Program-made: the position numbers and the translations under genes | The notes under the pieces: generated by a model | What the model was told of the DNA's origin: nothing | The model's database searches: none | What the model saw: only the letters and a program-made list of their open reading frames with translations | Assembly: GCA_016932785.1 (NCBI GenBank) | Contig: JAFGCJ010000001.1 | Location: 1-64,000, forward strand | Length of the DNA stretch: 64,000 bases | Source of the DNA: Candidatus Dojkabacteria bacterium | GTDB taxonomy: Bacteria > Patescibacteria > Dojkabacteria > SC72 > JAFGCJ01 | Direction: 5' to 3' | Part shown: piece by piece, positions 32,805 through 41,496 of the stretch | How positions within the stretch are numbered: the first letter of the stretch is position 1 | How the letters are laid out: every line of letters begins with the position of its first letter

Positions 32805-33599
32805 ATGTCGGGACATTCTAAATGGTCAACAATCAAACATAAGAAGGCCGCTCAGGACGCGAAGAAGGGTAAGATATTCACCAAACTTGGTCGTGCAATA
32901 ACGATAGCTGCGAGGGAGGGCGGGGGAGATATTGAAACGAATTTTGCACTTAGACTTGCCGTGGACTCAGCTAAGCGTTCAAGTATGCCTCAGGATAACA
33001 TTGAGAGAGCAATAAATCGTGGTACGGGAGAGGGTGATGAGGGTGTTAAAATGGAGCGTGCCGTTTATGGAGGGTATGGACCTGGAGGAATAGCTGTCGC
33101 CGTTGACGTTTTTACAGATAATAAGAACCGGACAGTCAGTGAATTGCGGAAGATATTCGAGAGCCACGGCGGTAGTCTTTCAGATGCCAGCTCGGTGCTT
33201 TGGCAGTTCAAGGAGAAGGGTAAGCTTATTGTGAAATGTGCAAAGCTTGAGAAGTCAGAAAAGTATGGCGAAGAAGATAAGGAGGTTCCGGTAGAGCGAA
33301 ACGAGGTTATGATGAAACTTATGGATGTTGACGGTATAGAGGATGTTTCAGAGTACGATGAAGAAGGAGGTGATAATTTTAAATTCTGCGAAGTCGTTAC
33401 TGAACCGAAGAAACTCGCTAAGGTGAGAAATGATATTGATAAGTTAGGATATATTGTTGATAGTGCTGAAATGGCTAAGATACCAGATAACACTCAGTCC
33501 GTGGACGATGCTGCCGCAGAGAAGCTGAGGGCACTTTTTGAGGATCTTGATGATCATGACGACGTTGAGAATATATGGTTTAATGCTGATGATATATAA
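32805..33599 (+). CDS. yebC: YebC/PmpR family protein
   Basis: 264 residues. It starts MSGHSKWSTIKHKKAAQDAKKGKIF, the invariant N-terminus of the TACO1/YebC family, and continues with PQDNIERAINRGTG and YGPGGIAVAVDVFTDNKNRT. Family members act as translation factors at proline-rich motifs or as transcriptional regulators. A lysine/glutamate-rich insertion near 145-165 slightly lengthens the protein. It lies directly upstream of ruvC, the conserved yebC-ruvC-ruvA-ruvB order. GTAAGG 4 nt before the ATG is a weak ribosome binding site. Confidence 0.96.
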   Translation: MSGHSKWSTIKHKKAAQDAKKGKIFTKLGRAITIAAREGGGDIETNFALRLAVDSAKRSSMPQDNIERAINRGTGEGDEGVKMERAVYGGYGPGGIAVAVDVFTDNKNRTVSELRKIFESHGGSLSDASSVLWQFKEKGKLIVKCAKLEKSEKYGEEDKEVPVERNEVMMKLMDVDGIEDVSEYDEEGGDNFKFCEVVTEPKKLAKVRNDIDKLGYIVDSAEMAKIPDNTQSVDDAAAEKLRALFEDLDDHDDVENIWFNADDI

Positions 33600-33621
33600 A
33601 TTCTTCTGTGATGATATTTAG

Positions 33622-34137
33622 ATGAGAGTGTTGGGGATTGATCCTGGGGTTGCTCTTACAGGCTGGGGTGTGATTGAAGAAAATTCTGGTTCTTCGACTG
33701 GACTAAAAATGCTTGACTTTGGAGTTGTTAGAACCGATAAAAACGTTCCACATGCTGATCGCTTGGCGCTTATTTATAAAGAAATACAGAGCATTGTTAA
33801 AAAATATAGCCCAGAAATTGTAGCTGTCGAGCAATTATTTTTTTGTAAAAATTTAAAGACGGCTATTTCTGTGGGCGAGGCTAGGGGAGTTGTGCTTTTG
33901 GTTATTGCAAAGGCTCATATACCGATTAAAGAATTTACTCCTCTTCAAATTAAGGAAGCAGTTTGCGGATATGGGAAGGCGGAAAAGCAACAGGTCCAGA
34001 AGATGGTGGCATCGCTTCTTGATATGAAGGATATTCCTAGACCAGATGATGCCGCTGATGGCCTGGCTGTTGCAATATGTTGTGCGAACTCTGTTAAAAT
34101 TGAACAGAAGATAAATTTGAATTCCGTAAACACGTGA
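33622..34137 (+). CDS. ruvC: Holliday junction resolvase
   Basis: 171 residues. It opens with MRVLGIDPGVALTGWGVIE, where the aspartate is the first catalytic acidic residue. VAVEQLFFCKN contributes the glutamate and RPDDAADGLAVAICCA the last two aspartates. RuvC cuts four-way junctions delivered by RuvAB. The TGA stop overlaps the GTG start of ruvA by 4 nt, indicating translational coupling. Confidence 0.96.
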   Translation: MRVLGIDPGVALTGWGVIEENSGSSTGLKMLDFGVVRTDKNVPHADRLALIYKEIQSIVKKYSPEIVAVEQLFFCKNLKTAISVGEARGVVLLVIAKAHIPIKEFTPLQIKEAVCGYGKAEKQQVQKMVASLLDMKDIPRPDDAADGLAVAICCANSVKIEQKINLNSVNT

Positions 34138-34742
34138 TTTCGTATCTAAAAGGTAAGATCGTTGAAATTGGTGAGTCATACCTAGTTGTCTCGGATGCTT
34201 CTGGAGTAGGGTATAAGGTTTATGTGCCTGTTGAATCTGAGCCTTGGGTCAGTCTTGAATCAGAACAGGAGGTAGAGGTATATACCAGTCAGTATTTTCG
34301 TGAGAATGAACAGGGTTTATTTGGCTTCACATCTCCTGAGGAGCGAAATTTTTTTGAATTGCTAATAACCGTTTCTGGAGTCGGTCCGAAACTTGCGTCG
34401 ACCTTGCTTGCAAATCTTGAGCATAAGGCCCTTGCTCAGATGATAGTCGAGGAGGACGTTCCAGGTATATCAAAGGTCCCTGGTATCGGCAAAAAGATGG
34501 CTGAAAGGCTTATCGTTGATCTTAGAGATAAAGTTTTTGGCTTTGAGAAAGGGTCTTCTGGTAAAAAACCGGTGGGCAGCTCAGAAGAAGTGGCTTTTCT
34601 TTCCCAGGCATTGGTAAGACTGGGCTTTGATAAACGTGAAATTGATGTAATGATTGATGAAGCTCAAGAGCTTTTTGTTGATGGTAAATCTGTGGAGGAT
34701 GTGCTAAAAGATCTTCTTAGTCAAAGTAATCCCACCAGGTAG
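34134..34742 (+). CDS. ruvA: Holliday junction helicase subunit RuvA
   Basis: 202 residues from a GTG overlapping the ruvC stop. An N-terminal OB fold (MISYLKGKIVEIGESYLVV, VYTSQYFREN, LFGFTSPEERNFF) is followed by helix-hairpin-helix motifs (TVSGVGPKLASTLL, KVPGIGKKMAERLIVDL) and a C-terminal three-helix domain that contacts RuvB. It binds the junction as a tetramer. The HhH repeats are intact. Confidence 0.96.
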   Translation: MISYLKGKIVEIGESYLVVSDASGVGYKVYVPVESEPWVSLESEQEVEVYTSQYFRENEQGLFGFTSPEERNFFELLITVSGVGPKLASTLLANLEHKALAQMIVEEDVPGISKVPGIGKKMAERLIVDLRDKVFGFEKGSSGKKPVGSSEEVAFLSQALVRLGFDKREIDVMIDEAQELFVDGKSVEDVLKDLLSQSNPTR

Positions 34743-34792
34743 ATAAAGCGGGTTTTCCCTTCGGTGTATTCGGCTGTTTACTGTCTCAGGTG

Positions 34793-34801
34793 TGGTACAA
34801 T
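34793..34801 (+). promoter_or_regulatory. Extended -10 promoter for ruvB
   Basis: TGGTACAAT (TGn plus TACAAT at 34796-34801) ends 8 nt before the ATG at 34810, so transcription would start at or within a few bases of the start codon. This gives ruvB its own promoter in addition to read-through from ruvCA, and argues against the in-frame GTG start at 34792. Confidence 0.45.
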
Positions 34802-34809
34802 ATCCACTG

Positions 34810-35886
34810 ATGAATGCAAAGAAAGACGAATCCGTCGATGAAAATAGACTGCTTTCCGGTACTCCTCAAGATGAAGAGGAAAAAGAAGAGGTTACTCTTA
34901 GGCCTCAGGTCTTTGGAGACATAATTGGACGGAAGGATGAATGTGAGGCTATAAGGATTTTGATTGATGCGGCCAAGCAGCGGAAAGAGGCAGTAGATCA
35001 TATACTTTTCCATGGTCCTCCAGGACTTGGGAAAACAACATTTGCCCATGTGGTTGCAAACGAAATGAGCTCTCAGATTAGAGTAACCTCTGGTCCGGCT
35101 ATCGAGCGTCAGGGAGATCTTGCTGCCATTTTGACAAATCTTCAGCCAAATGATGTTTTATTTATTGATGAAATCCATAGATTGAAGCGAGGTATAGAGG
35201 AAATTCTTTATCCGGCCATGGAGGATTTCATGCTTGATTTTATTGTAGGGAAGGGGCCCTCTGCGCGGTCTGTAAGACTGAAACTTGCACATTTTACCTT
35301 AATCGGTGCTACCACGAAGATTGGATCTATTAGTTCCCCTCTTAGGGATCGATTTGGATTTGTTCAGAGATTGGATTACTTTGATGACTCTGATATTTCC
35401 GACTTGATAATCAGGGCTGCGGGAATCTTGAGTCTTTCTATAGATAAGAGTGGCGCAGCCGAGATTGCCAGAAGATCTAGGGGAACGGCACGTGTTGCTC
35501 AAAGGATGCTCAAAAGAGTTAGAGATTACAGTCAGGTTGTTGGATCAAATGGAACTATTGATAAGAATATGGCCAGTAATGCTTTAGATAAGTTGGGAGT
35601 TGATGAGATCGGACTCGATGATCTAGACCGAAAGATTCTTCGTGCGATCATTGAGAAATACTCCGGGGGACCTGTTGGTCTTTCTACTATAGCAGCAGCG
35701 GTTTCTGAAGAGCTTGAGACGATAGCTGATGTTTATGAACCATTTTTGATGCAAAAGGGACTTATAAAGAGAACTTCACGCGGCAGGGTGGCTACAGAGC
35801 TAGCGTACACTCATTTAGGACTTGAAGAGGAATGGAAAGGATCTGAAGAGCAGGATAAGAGTAAGGGACAACAAAGTTTAATCTAA
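34810..35886 (+). CDS. ruvB: Holliday junction branch-migration ATPase RuvB
   Basis: 358 residues from ATG 34810; an in-frame GTG at 34792 overlaps the promoter. An AAA+ motor with Walker A GPPGLGKTT, Walker B LFIDEIHRL, sensor 1 GATTK and arginine finger region SSPLRDRFG, then the RuvB winged helix (GPVGLSTIAAAVSEELETIADVYEPFLMQKGLIKRTSRGR). It forms the hexameric motor of the RuvAB complex. A 25-residue acidic N-terminal extension and a charged C-terminal tail are additions to the core. Confidence 0.96.
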   Translation: MNAKKDESVDENRLLSGTPQDEEEKEEVTLRPQVFGDIIGRKDECEAIRILIDAAKQRKEAVDHILFHGPPGLGKTTFAHVVANEMSSQIRVTSGPAIERQGDLAAILTNLQPNDVLFIDEIHRLKRGIEEILYPAMEDFMLDFIVGKGPSARSVRLKLAHFTLIGATTKIGSISSPLRDRFGFVQRLDYFDDSDISDLIIRAAGILSLSIDKSGAAEIARRSRGTARVAQRMLKRVRDYSQVVGSNGTIDKNMASNALDKLGVDEIGLDDLDRKILRAIIEKYSGGPVGLSTIAAAVSEELETIADVYEPFLMQKGLIKRTSRGRVATELAYTHLGLEEEWKGSEEQDKSKGQQSLI

Positions 35887-35898
35887 TTTCTATTGTCG

Positions 35899-36924
35899 AT
35901 GTTTGGAATATCGTTAGGAAAAAAGAAGAAAGAGAAAATTGTTCCTCAGGTAAAAAGAGGCAATGGAGGTAATAATATAATTGAGAAGACGGTTCATGAT
36001 ACTGGGAAAAAGAAGGCGCCAGGTAAGCAGGAGTCAGTTTTTACAGATTTTTCGTCTGTAATTACCGGATCATTATCTGGAGGAAATGTCCCTTCACAGG
36101 TACGGGATCCTGGTAAGCGTCAGAGAGTAATTGCTATCGCCGCTATAATTTCAGTATTGTTGTTTGTAATAAGGGTTTGGGGTTCGAGTGATTGGGTTTT
36201 CTGGGGAGCTGTTTATGTTGCAGTTGGTGCCGCATTATTAACTTATGTTGGATTGATCTGGGCCTTTAGGTTTCAGCTTAATAGAAGAGGGTACACGGTA
36301 GTTCTACCTCAGCCGGCGATGTATGCATTTAGCGCTGTTTTGTTTGTTGAGATATTTTTCTTTCAAGAATTTGAGCGTATTTATGAGTCTCTTATCTTTG
36401 GGCTGTTATTGTTAGCGCTGTTTGTCTCACTTGTGACCTCTTTTTTGACGGCAAATGTTCTCAATGTTGCTACAATAAAAAAGATACCTCTTATTCGTGT
36501 AGCTCACACGTCATCTTATATAATTTCTCTTTTAATAACGTACTTTATTTCTTTTTCCGCGATAACCAGCGGATTAGATGTATGGTTTCTTATTCCCATC
36601 CTTGCAGTTACCTATCTTGTTGTTTGTGGGCTTCATCTGGCCCATTTTCCACTTATAAGGAGCTATTTGATTTGGTATTCTGTTGGCATAGCTTTGTCCG
36701 CAGTCATGTTGGTTTCAGCCTTTCTTTTTTGGCCGTTGAGTGCCCTGATGGTAGCTCTAATACCGACGGTTGTTATCTATGTAGGACTTGGAATAATAAT
36801 GCATAAACTTGATAAAACTCTTAACTCCAGGTTGGGCTGGGAGTTTGGAATTCTTATAGGTGTCGTGCTTGTACTTTTTGCAATAAGGGCAAAGTGGGGA
36901 ATAGGGGGATACTTCTGGTCTTAA
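35899..36924 (+). CDS. Polytopic membrane protein of unknown function
   Basis: 341 residues from ATG 35899 (a TTG at 35893 adds two). The first 75 residues are basic and disordered (LGKKKKEKIVPQVKRG), followed by eight or nine closely spaced hydrophobic segments to the C-terminus. Charged residues in the membrane region are few, and no transporter or enzyme motif is recognised. It starts 12 nt after ruvB, so it is probably transcribed with the ruv genes. A 1 kb gap follows. Confidence 0.7.
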   Translation: MFGISLGKKKKEKIVPQVKRGNGGNNIIEKTVHDTGKKKAPGKQESVFTDFSSVITGSLSGGNVPSQVRDPGKRQRVIAIAAIISVLLFVIRVWGSSDWVFWGAVYVAVGAALLTYVGLIWAFRFQLNRRGYTVVLPQPAMYAFSAVLFVEIFFFQEFERIYESLIFGLLLLALFVSLVTSFLTANVLNVATIKKIPLIRVAHTSSYIISLLITYFISFSAITSGLDVWFLIPILAVTYLVVCGLHLAHFPLIRSYLIWYSVGIALSAVMLVSAFLFWPLSALMVALIPTVVIYVGLGIIMHKLDKTLNSRLGWEFGILIGVVLVLFAIRAKWGIGGYFWS

Positions 36925-37962
36925 AGATTCTTTTTCTAATGGCTCGAAAGGTGGAAAGTAGTCTCTAGATGGCTTGAGATTACTTCAGGATTTAGATCTG
37001 TGTAAATATCTTTTTATAGTAGTATTTCTGTGAGTTTAGGCTTATCGAATACCAAAGACTTTATTATTTTACGGACATTTTCCAATATGTGTTGTAAAGA
37101 AATCCTATGATAGAGACCCAGAGTGGGGGAGTATGGAGCTCGGACATGGCCATGTCCCATAGTATTATAATATCCCATAGTACAGTAAGCGGTGGAAAAC
37201 TATAGGGTGTATTATTTAATTAATTATTTGATGACAATTCATTAAATAATTTGAAAAACGATGAGGTATGCCGTCAAAACTAAGACAAAGTAGGAGTCTT
37301 CAATCCTAGAATGCCTGATTTTTCCCCTTTCAAGGTTATGCATACCTTGGTACCTGGCAAAACAGTGTTGTGAAACAGTGTATAAGCGTAACATTCAGAG
37401 GTGGTTTGTGGATAAGATGCGGTAACACGTAAGAAGACCTTGTGAGTATGTTTTTTCGAGTGAACTATAGCGGTTGAGCAAAATAGATGTATTTTAGTAG
37501 TAGGTTGATCTATGCTTATGATCTGCTTACTCCTATTTAAAGCCATAATTCTTATTTATTGCCCTTTTGGTATAAATATGCTAAATTTTCGATATATAAC
37601 AACCGAGTATAATCACCCTTATACTCAGTTTGGTGTGGAGGTGATGCGGGGTAGTACCTTGTTTGGCATGTTTTAATTTTTGTTATTTTGAAGGTGTTTG
37701 CTAAGTGTTTGTCGTCTCAAAAAGTTAATTCAGATGATTTAACCCCTACTTATTTCATGATTTATTTATTTTTATATGCTAGAATGCATATGTTGACAAT
37801 TTGTGGCTTTGTAACAAGGTTTTGTTATGATTTTGGGGGTAAGGTGCCCTACTTTATCAAGGAAAATTGGGCAAATGGTCTCGAAAAGGCTTTTATTACA
37901 ACGTATTTTGATAGTTATTATTGACTGGATCGGTGGTTTTTATCTTTAGAGATGTTTAGGAA
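36925..37962. other. About 1 kb without a convincing gene, rich in small palindromes
   Basis: No open frame here has a good start, composition or recognisable motif; the two longest (minus 37546-37280, 88 codons; plus 37688-37924, 78 codons) look spurious. The region holds a perfect 16-bp palindrome (37142-37157), a direct repeat TCCCATAGTA spaced by 18 nt (37155-37164, 37173-37182), a near-palindrome CAAGGT..ACCTTG around ATGCAT (about 37335-37353) and a perfect DnaA-box match TGTGGATAA (37407-37415). I see no signature of RNase P RNA, tmRNA or SRP RNA. It may hold a structured RNA, a regulatory array or decayed sequence. Confidence 0.5.
37142..37157. repeat. Perfect 16-bp palindrome
   Basis: GGACATGGCCATGTCC. 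Its right edge overlaps the first of two TCCCATAGTA direct repeats (37155-37164, 37173-37182) whose 18-nt spacing is near two helical turns. TATAAT-like sequence lies between the repeats (37166-37172). The arrangement resembles an operator region, but no gene start lies close by. Confidence 0.6.
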
Positions 37963-39336
37963 ATGCTTTTAAACTACTATAAATTAACAGATCAGGATGA
38001 GTACATACTGGAGTTGCAGAATAACAACTACAGTAATAGGACGATATACAACTATGACCGCGATTTAAGCATTTTCGCAAGGTTTCTTGATCATCAGGAG
38101 GTGGATTTTGATAAGGTTGATAAGAAGACGATTACTTATTATAAGGGATATCTGAAATCCGGAGAGCATCTGTCTGTGCATCCAAAAGATAAGGAGTTGC
38201 TGGATGAGGCACTTGAGAGGGTGTCGAAATTGGTTTCGGAAGAAGAAATCGACTCCGAGGAGAGGCATAATGCGGAAAACGCTGATATAATAGCAAAAAA
38301 CAGCCAAAATCGCTCTAGAGGGTCTAGAACACGCGAAAACTATTTTCAGGAGATACAACATATCCAGAAGACCTTAAAAATGTTGAAAAATAGGCCAGAT
38401 CGTGCTCCGGGGCTTCCAGGGGGTATGCGAAGGACAGCTTTGTCCAGTTCGGGTTCGTCCGGGGGTGGACTCAGCAGTCGAAGTATCAATCGGATGTTGT
38501 CATCCGTTCGTTCATACCTGAAATGGCGGGTGGATTTCGATATGGATGTTCCAATTCCGCCCGAGGCAATAAAATTGATAAAAACAGAACGAAAAAAACC
38601 GCAAGTCGCTGAATTAAAAGATTTAGTTGCATTAATTGAATGTCCATCGAAATTTGAAAAAGATCCGCGGGTAGCTGCAAGAAACCGCGCTATGCTGGAG
38701 TTATTGTTCAGTACAGGCATGAGAATTTCTGAACTTGTGGGTTTGAATATGGATCAGATCAATGAGCAAGGTAAGATTTTCATTATGGGAAAAGGGAAAA
38801 AAGAGCGTTTTGTGTATCTGACGCCGAGGGCTACGCATTATTTGGTGGAGTACCTGAGAGTAAGGGATTTGGCTTTAGATGAGGTAAAAACTGATGATTC
38901 TGTTAGAGACATAGATTTGACTGAGGGTGGTGATAAAGGCCGTATTGACGGTGATTCTAAAGGTAGTAAAGGAGTAGGGGCCCCTACTCCGCCCGATCTG
39001 AAGGGATTTTCTAGGGTTGCCGCTGTGCGAAAATCCGGTGAAGCGTTGTTTATCCCCTACCGCGGGGGCCGTGAAGGCAGTGTCGGATCAAGAATTTCTA
39101 CGAATTATTTACAGGAAAAAATCGCTGAATACCGGCAAAGACTTGGGATTGTTGTACCTACTTCAGCGCACAGTCTGAGACATGGTTTTGCTACGTACCT
39201 GGCAGAAAATGGTGCTAGTCCGGCCGCAATTCAGGTTTTGCTTGGTCACGAGAGTTTACAGACGACGACTAGATATGTGCATGCATCTGATAGGTTTGCA
39301 CAGGAGACTCATGAGAAAAAGCATCCGTTGAGGTGA
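37963..39336 (+). CDS. Tyrosine recombinase, XerC/D-like, with two large insertions
   Basis: 457 residues against about 300 for XerC/D. A SAM-like core-binding domain at the N-terminus is interrupted (about 65-165) by a charged insertion. The catalytic domain has the complete set R254 (TGMRISELVGL), K279 (GKGKKERF), H403/R406 (HSLRHGFA), H429 (LLGHES) and nucleophile Y438 (TTRYVH). A second, glycine/aspartate-rich insertion (about 307-355) separates K279 from H403 and contains a perfect 20-bp DNA palindrome. It is the only recombinase in the window, so it may be the chromosome-dimer resolvase. No convincing dif site was found. It converges with the minus-strand block that follows. Confidence 0.88.
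   Translation: MLLNYYKLTDQDEYILELQNNNYSNRTIYNYDRDLSIFARFLDHQEVDFDKVDKKTITYYKGYLKSGEHLSVHPKDKELLDEALERVSKLVSEEEIDSEERHNAENADIIAKNSQNRSRGSRTRENYFQEIQHIQKTLKMLKNRPDRAPGLPGGMRRTALSSSGSSGGGLSSRSINRMLSSVRSYLKWRVDFDMDVPIPPEAIKLIKTERKKPQVAELKDLVALIECPSKFEKDPRVAARNRAMLELLFSTGMRISELVGLNMDQINEQGKIFIMGKGKKERFVYLTPRATHYLVEYLRVRDLALDEVKTDDSVRDIDLTEGGDKGRIDGDSKGSKGVGAPTPPDLKGFSRVAAVRKSGEALFIPYRGGREGSVGSRISTNYLQEKIAEYRQRLGIVVPTSAHSLRHGFATYLAENGASPAAIQVLLGHESLQTTTRYVHASDRFAQETHEKKHPLR
38971..38990. repeat. Perfect 20-bp palindrome inside the recombinase gene
   Basis: GGAGTAGGGGCCCCTACTCC, coding for part of GVGAPTPPD in the second insertion of the tyrosine recombinase. A strong hairpin in both DNA and mRNA. 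It resembles the G/C-rich hairpins of the REP-like repeats in style but not in sequence. Confidence 0.8.
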
Positions 39337-39345
39337 AGGGAGGAA

Positions 39346-41460
39346 CTATCTGTGTATTTTTGATTGTTCCCATCTAGCAAGTTGCTGAATTGCAATTGCT
39401 GTTCTAGGTTTTGGATATATGAAGCACGTTCCGTCTCCTCTGCTTAGATTCCATATTATTCCTATCCTATCGAGATATTCCTGAAGTGTACTCAGGTTAC
39501 CCTCCACTTCTTCTGCACCTGGTGGTGCTACTGAAAGCTTCCCTTCTCTTGATGCATCGGCCAAACATCTTCCGAGTCTTGATAAGGCCGACCGTACGTT
39601 CTCTGGAATACCAACTCTCTGAGTATTATGCTGATCTTCCGTTAAGTGCCTGGATAGTGATCGTATAAGATCTATCTTTTCCGCTGTTTGTTTTCTCTGT
39701 GTTTCCAAACAATGTGTTACAACTGTGTGAGCTAGTCTGTTAAGCATATATTCCTGAGGTAAGGAAGCCATTAGTTGTACTGTTCTAGCAAAAGCTGGCG
39801 GGAGAAATGATCTGTTACCCCAGAGTGGGTTAACAAAAACAGCGATGTCTCTTGAGTCTCTGAACTGCTGAAGGCCTGAAAGTCTCTCCTGATCGTTTGT
39901 AACCACGGTCCATCCTCCTGGCCCTTTACCGACTTCTGCTCTTATTGTTGGGTCGAATAATGAGTGGAGCTTTCTTTGTTGAGTATCTGGGTCATCGTAG
40001 GGTCTGCAGATATACATGATTTCGTCTGCTGCGAGAGTTGAAAGGCCTAAGATTGCAGGGTCAAATCCACCTGAATATCTTTGTCTGTTAACACCAACTC
40101 TGTATGGGTAGAAACCCCCGCAATCGAAAATATTAAGTATTGTGGCACTTGATGCACTTTTTAGCCAGTGAAGAAGATTAAAGTTATTTGTTGGGAGACC
40201 TGCCGTGGTTTTGCCAAGCCAGGTTTGACATGAAGGTGGAGGTTCAAGTAATGGCATGTCGGTTAATCGTACGGTTCTAGTTCTCCAATATTTCTGGGGG
40301 TCTCTGAGAAATGCTTTTGCTCTTTCAACATCAGTAAATATTCTTGCGTCAATCTGGTCAGCTGAGAAGAGGTCAGCATGGACTCTTCTGGAATATAGGT
40401 CTAGTCCAGCCAATTCGCATGCTTGGGTTACTGTTCTCTGTAGCATAAGTGACATTGGTGTTTTGCCACAGCTGCTTAGCGATGCCAAAATGCTGTTGAA
40501 TTCTTTGTTTTCGGATTTTTTTCTTTCTTCTGGTTTTTCAACAAGGTCTTGGATGGTCTGGGATAGCTGGATAATAGTATTAAATAACTCATCGGCATTG
40601 TCACCATATCGTTCCAGCCAGGAGTTTGTGGTGTCGAGAATCCGGTTTAATGGTTTGTTACATAACGTCCCTGCTAATGCCGATAGCTCAATAACAATAT
40701 GCTGAGCTACTTGCAAGGTTGTCCAGTATTCTGCTGGTAGAGCTTGTTCGCGGATCCTTAGACAAGACACCATTTCAAATTCCTCAGTATGCGCTGGGTC
40801 ATTCTCTGGACTGAATATTGTGCCCTCTTCTATTTCTAGAGCGTCACATATGGTAGCAAATTTTTGGGCAAGCGTTGTTCTGGAGTCTGTTACCGACCAG
40901 GCAAATGCCAGTCCTCGCCCAGGAACCCCAGTGTGTGCTCTTAAGATCCATTTTCCTCCGAAATGTAGTACCTCTGGCGCTCCAGCAACTGAATGCCAAG
41001 GACTGAAAGCAGAAGCTTCTCTGAAGCGGTATTTCGTTATTTCCTCGGTGTTTCTCTTTTCAGGAGCTTGTGAAAATTCTTCAAGTAGAGAATTCCTGGC
41101 GGCTTCTTTTTCATCGGCTTCACCAAAATATAGTGCTAGAACCTGTTGGATTGTCTCTTCTGAAACCTCAAAGAACTGTAGTAGCTCAATTAAAAACGGA
41201 TATACTGAATCGGTATCTCGGCCAAGTTGGGGTCCTAAACTTCCCTTGAGTATACCTTCTACAAGAGAGGTTCTTCCCCTTGCAAGAAGGCTTCCAGCCT
41301 CCTCTCTCTCGAGGGGAGATGTACCCGGAGGTTTCATTTGTTGTGTAGGGTCACCTCTCAATTCATCTGGTACTGTACCGTCGTTTTTTGCTTGAGGTGA
41401 AGACGGAGACCTTTGTGGCTTTTCAGTGGTTGCTTCTATAGGAGGAGCTACACTTACCAT
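39346..41460 (-). CDS. Large hypothetical protein, unknown family
   Basis: 704 residues. The first 55 are proline/serine/threonine rich and disordered; the remainder is mixed helix and strand with no membrane segment or signal peptide. Segments such as GKWILRAHTGVPGRGLAFAWSV, ILNIFDCGGFYPYRVGVNRQ and LSTLAADEIMYICRPYDDP look like folded alpha/beta domains, but I cannot assign them. No P-loop or other catalytic signature is seen. It is 36 nt downstream of the ATPase/winged-helix gene on the same strand and is the last gene of the minus-strand block, converging on the recombinase with a 9-nt gap. Its style of composition resembles the kinase and PP2C-locus proteins. Confidence 0.7.
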   Translation of the reverse strand: MVSVAPPIEATTEKPQRSPSSPQAKNDGTVPDELRGDPTQQMKPPGTSPLEREEAGSLLARGRTSLVEGILKGSLGPQLGRDTDSVYPFLIELLQFFEVSEETIQQVLALYFGEADEKEAARNSLLEEFSQAPEKRNTEEITKYRFREASAFSPWHSVAGAPEVLHFGGKWILRAHTGVPGRGLAFAWSVTDSRTTLAQKFATICDALEIEEGTIFSPENDPAHTEEFEMVSCLRIREQALPAEYWTTLQVAQHIVIELSALAGTLCNKPLNRILDTTNSWLERYGDNADELFNTIIQLSQTIQDLVEKPEERKKSENKEFNSILASLSSCGKTPMSLMLQRTVTQACELAGLDLYSRRVHADLFSADQIDARIFTDVERAKAFLRDPQKYWRTRTVRLTDMPLLEPPPSCQTWLGKTTAGLPTNNFNLLHWLKSASSATILNIFDCGGFYPYRVGVNRQRYSGGFDPAILGLSTLAADEIMYICRPYDDPDTQQRKLHSLFDPTIRAEVGKGPGGWTVVTNDQERLSGLQQFRDSRDIAVFVNPLWGNRSFLPPAFARTVQLMASLPQEYMLNRLAHTVVTHCLETQRKQTAEKIDLIRSLSRHLTEDQHNTQRVGIPENVRSALSRLGRCLADASREGKLSVAPPGAEEVEGNLSTLQEYLDRIGIIWNLSRGDGTCFIYPKPRTAIAIQQLARWEQSKIHR

Positions 41461-41496
41461 TAATTTGAGTGAGTTACATTTATTTCTGGCAGAGTT

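Noticed and set aside
37280..37546. Minus-strand frame of 88 codons in the 1 kb gap
   Set aside because: No recognisable motif, no ribosome binding site or promoter, and composition unlike neighbouring genes; it could only be supported by conservation in relatives.
37790..37830. TAACAA/TTGTTA inverted repeat as a dif site for the recombinase
   Set aside because: It does not match the 11-6-11 dif pattern; arms are too short and the centre is wrong.
37688..37924. Plus-strand frame of 78 codons before the recombinase
   Set aside because: TTG start, odd composition rich in aromatic residues and no supporting signals; probably chance.
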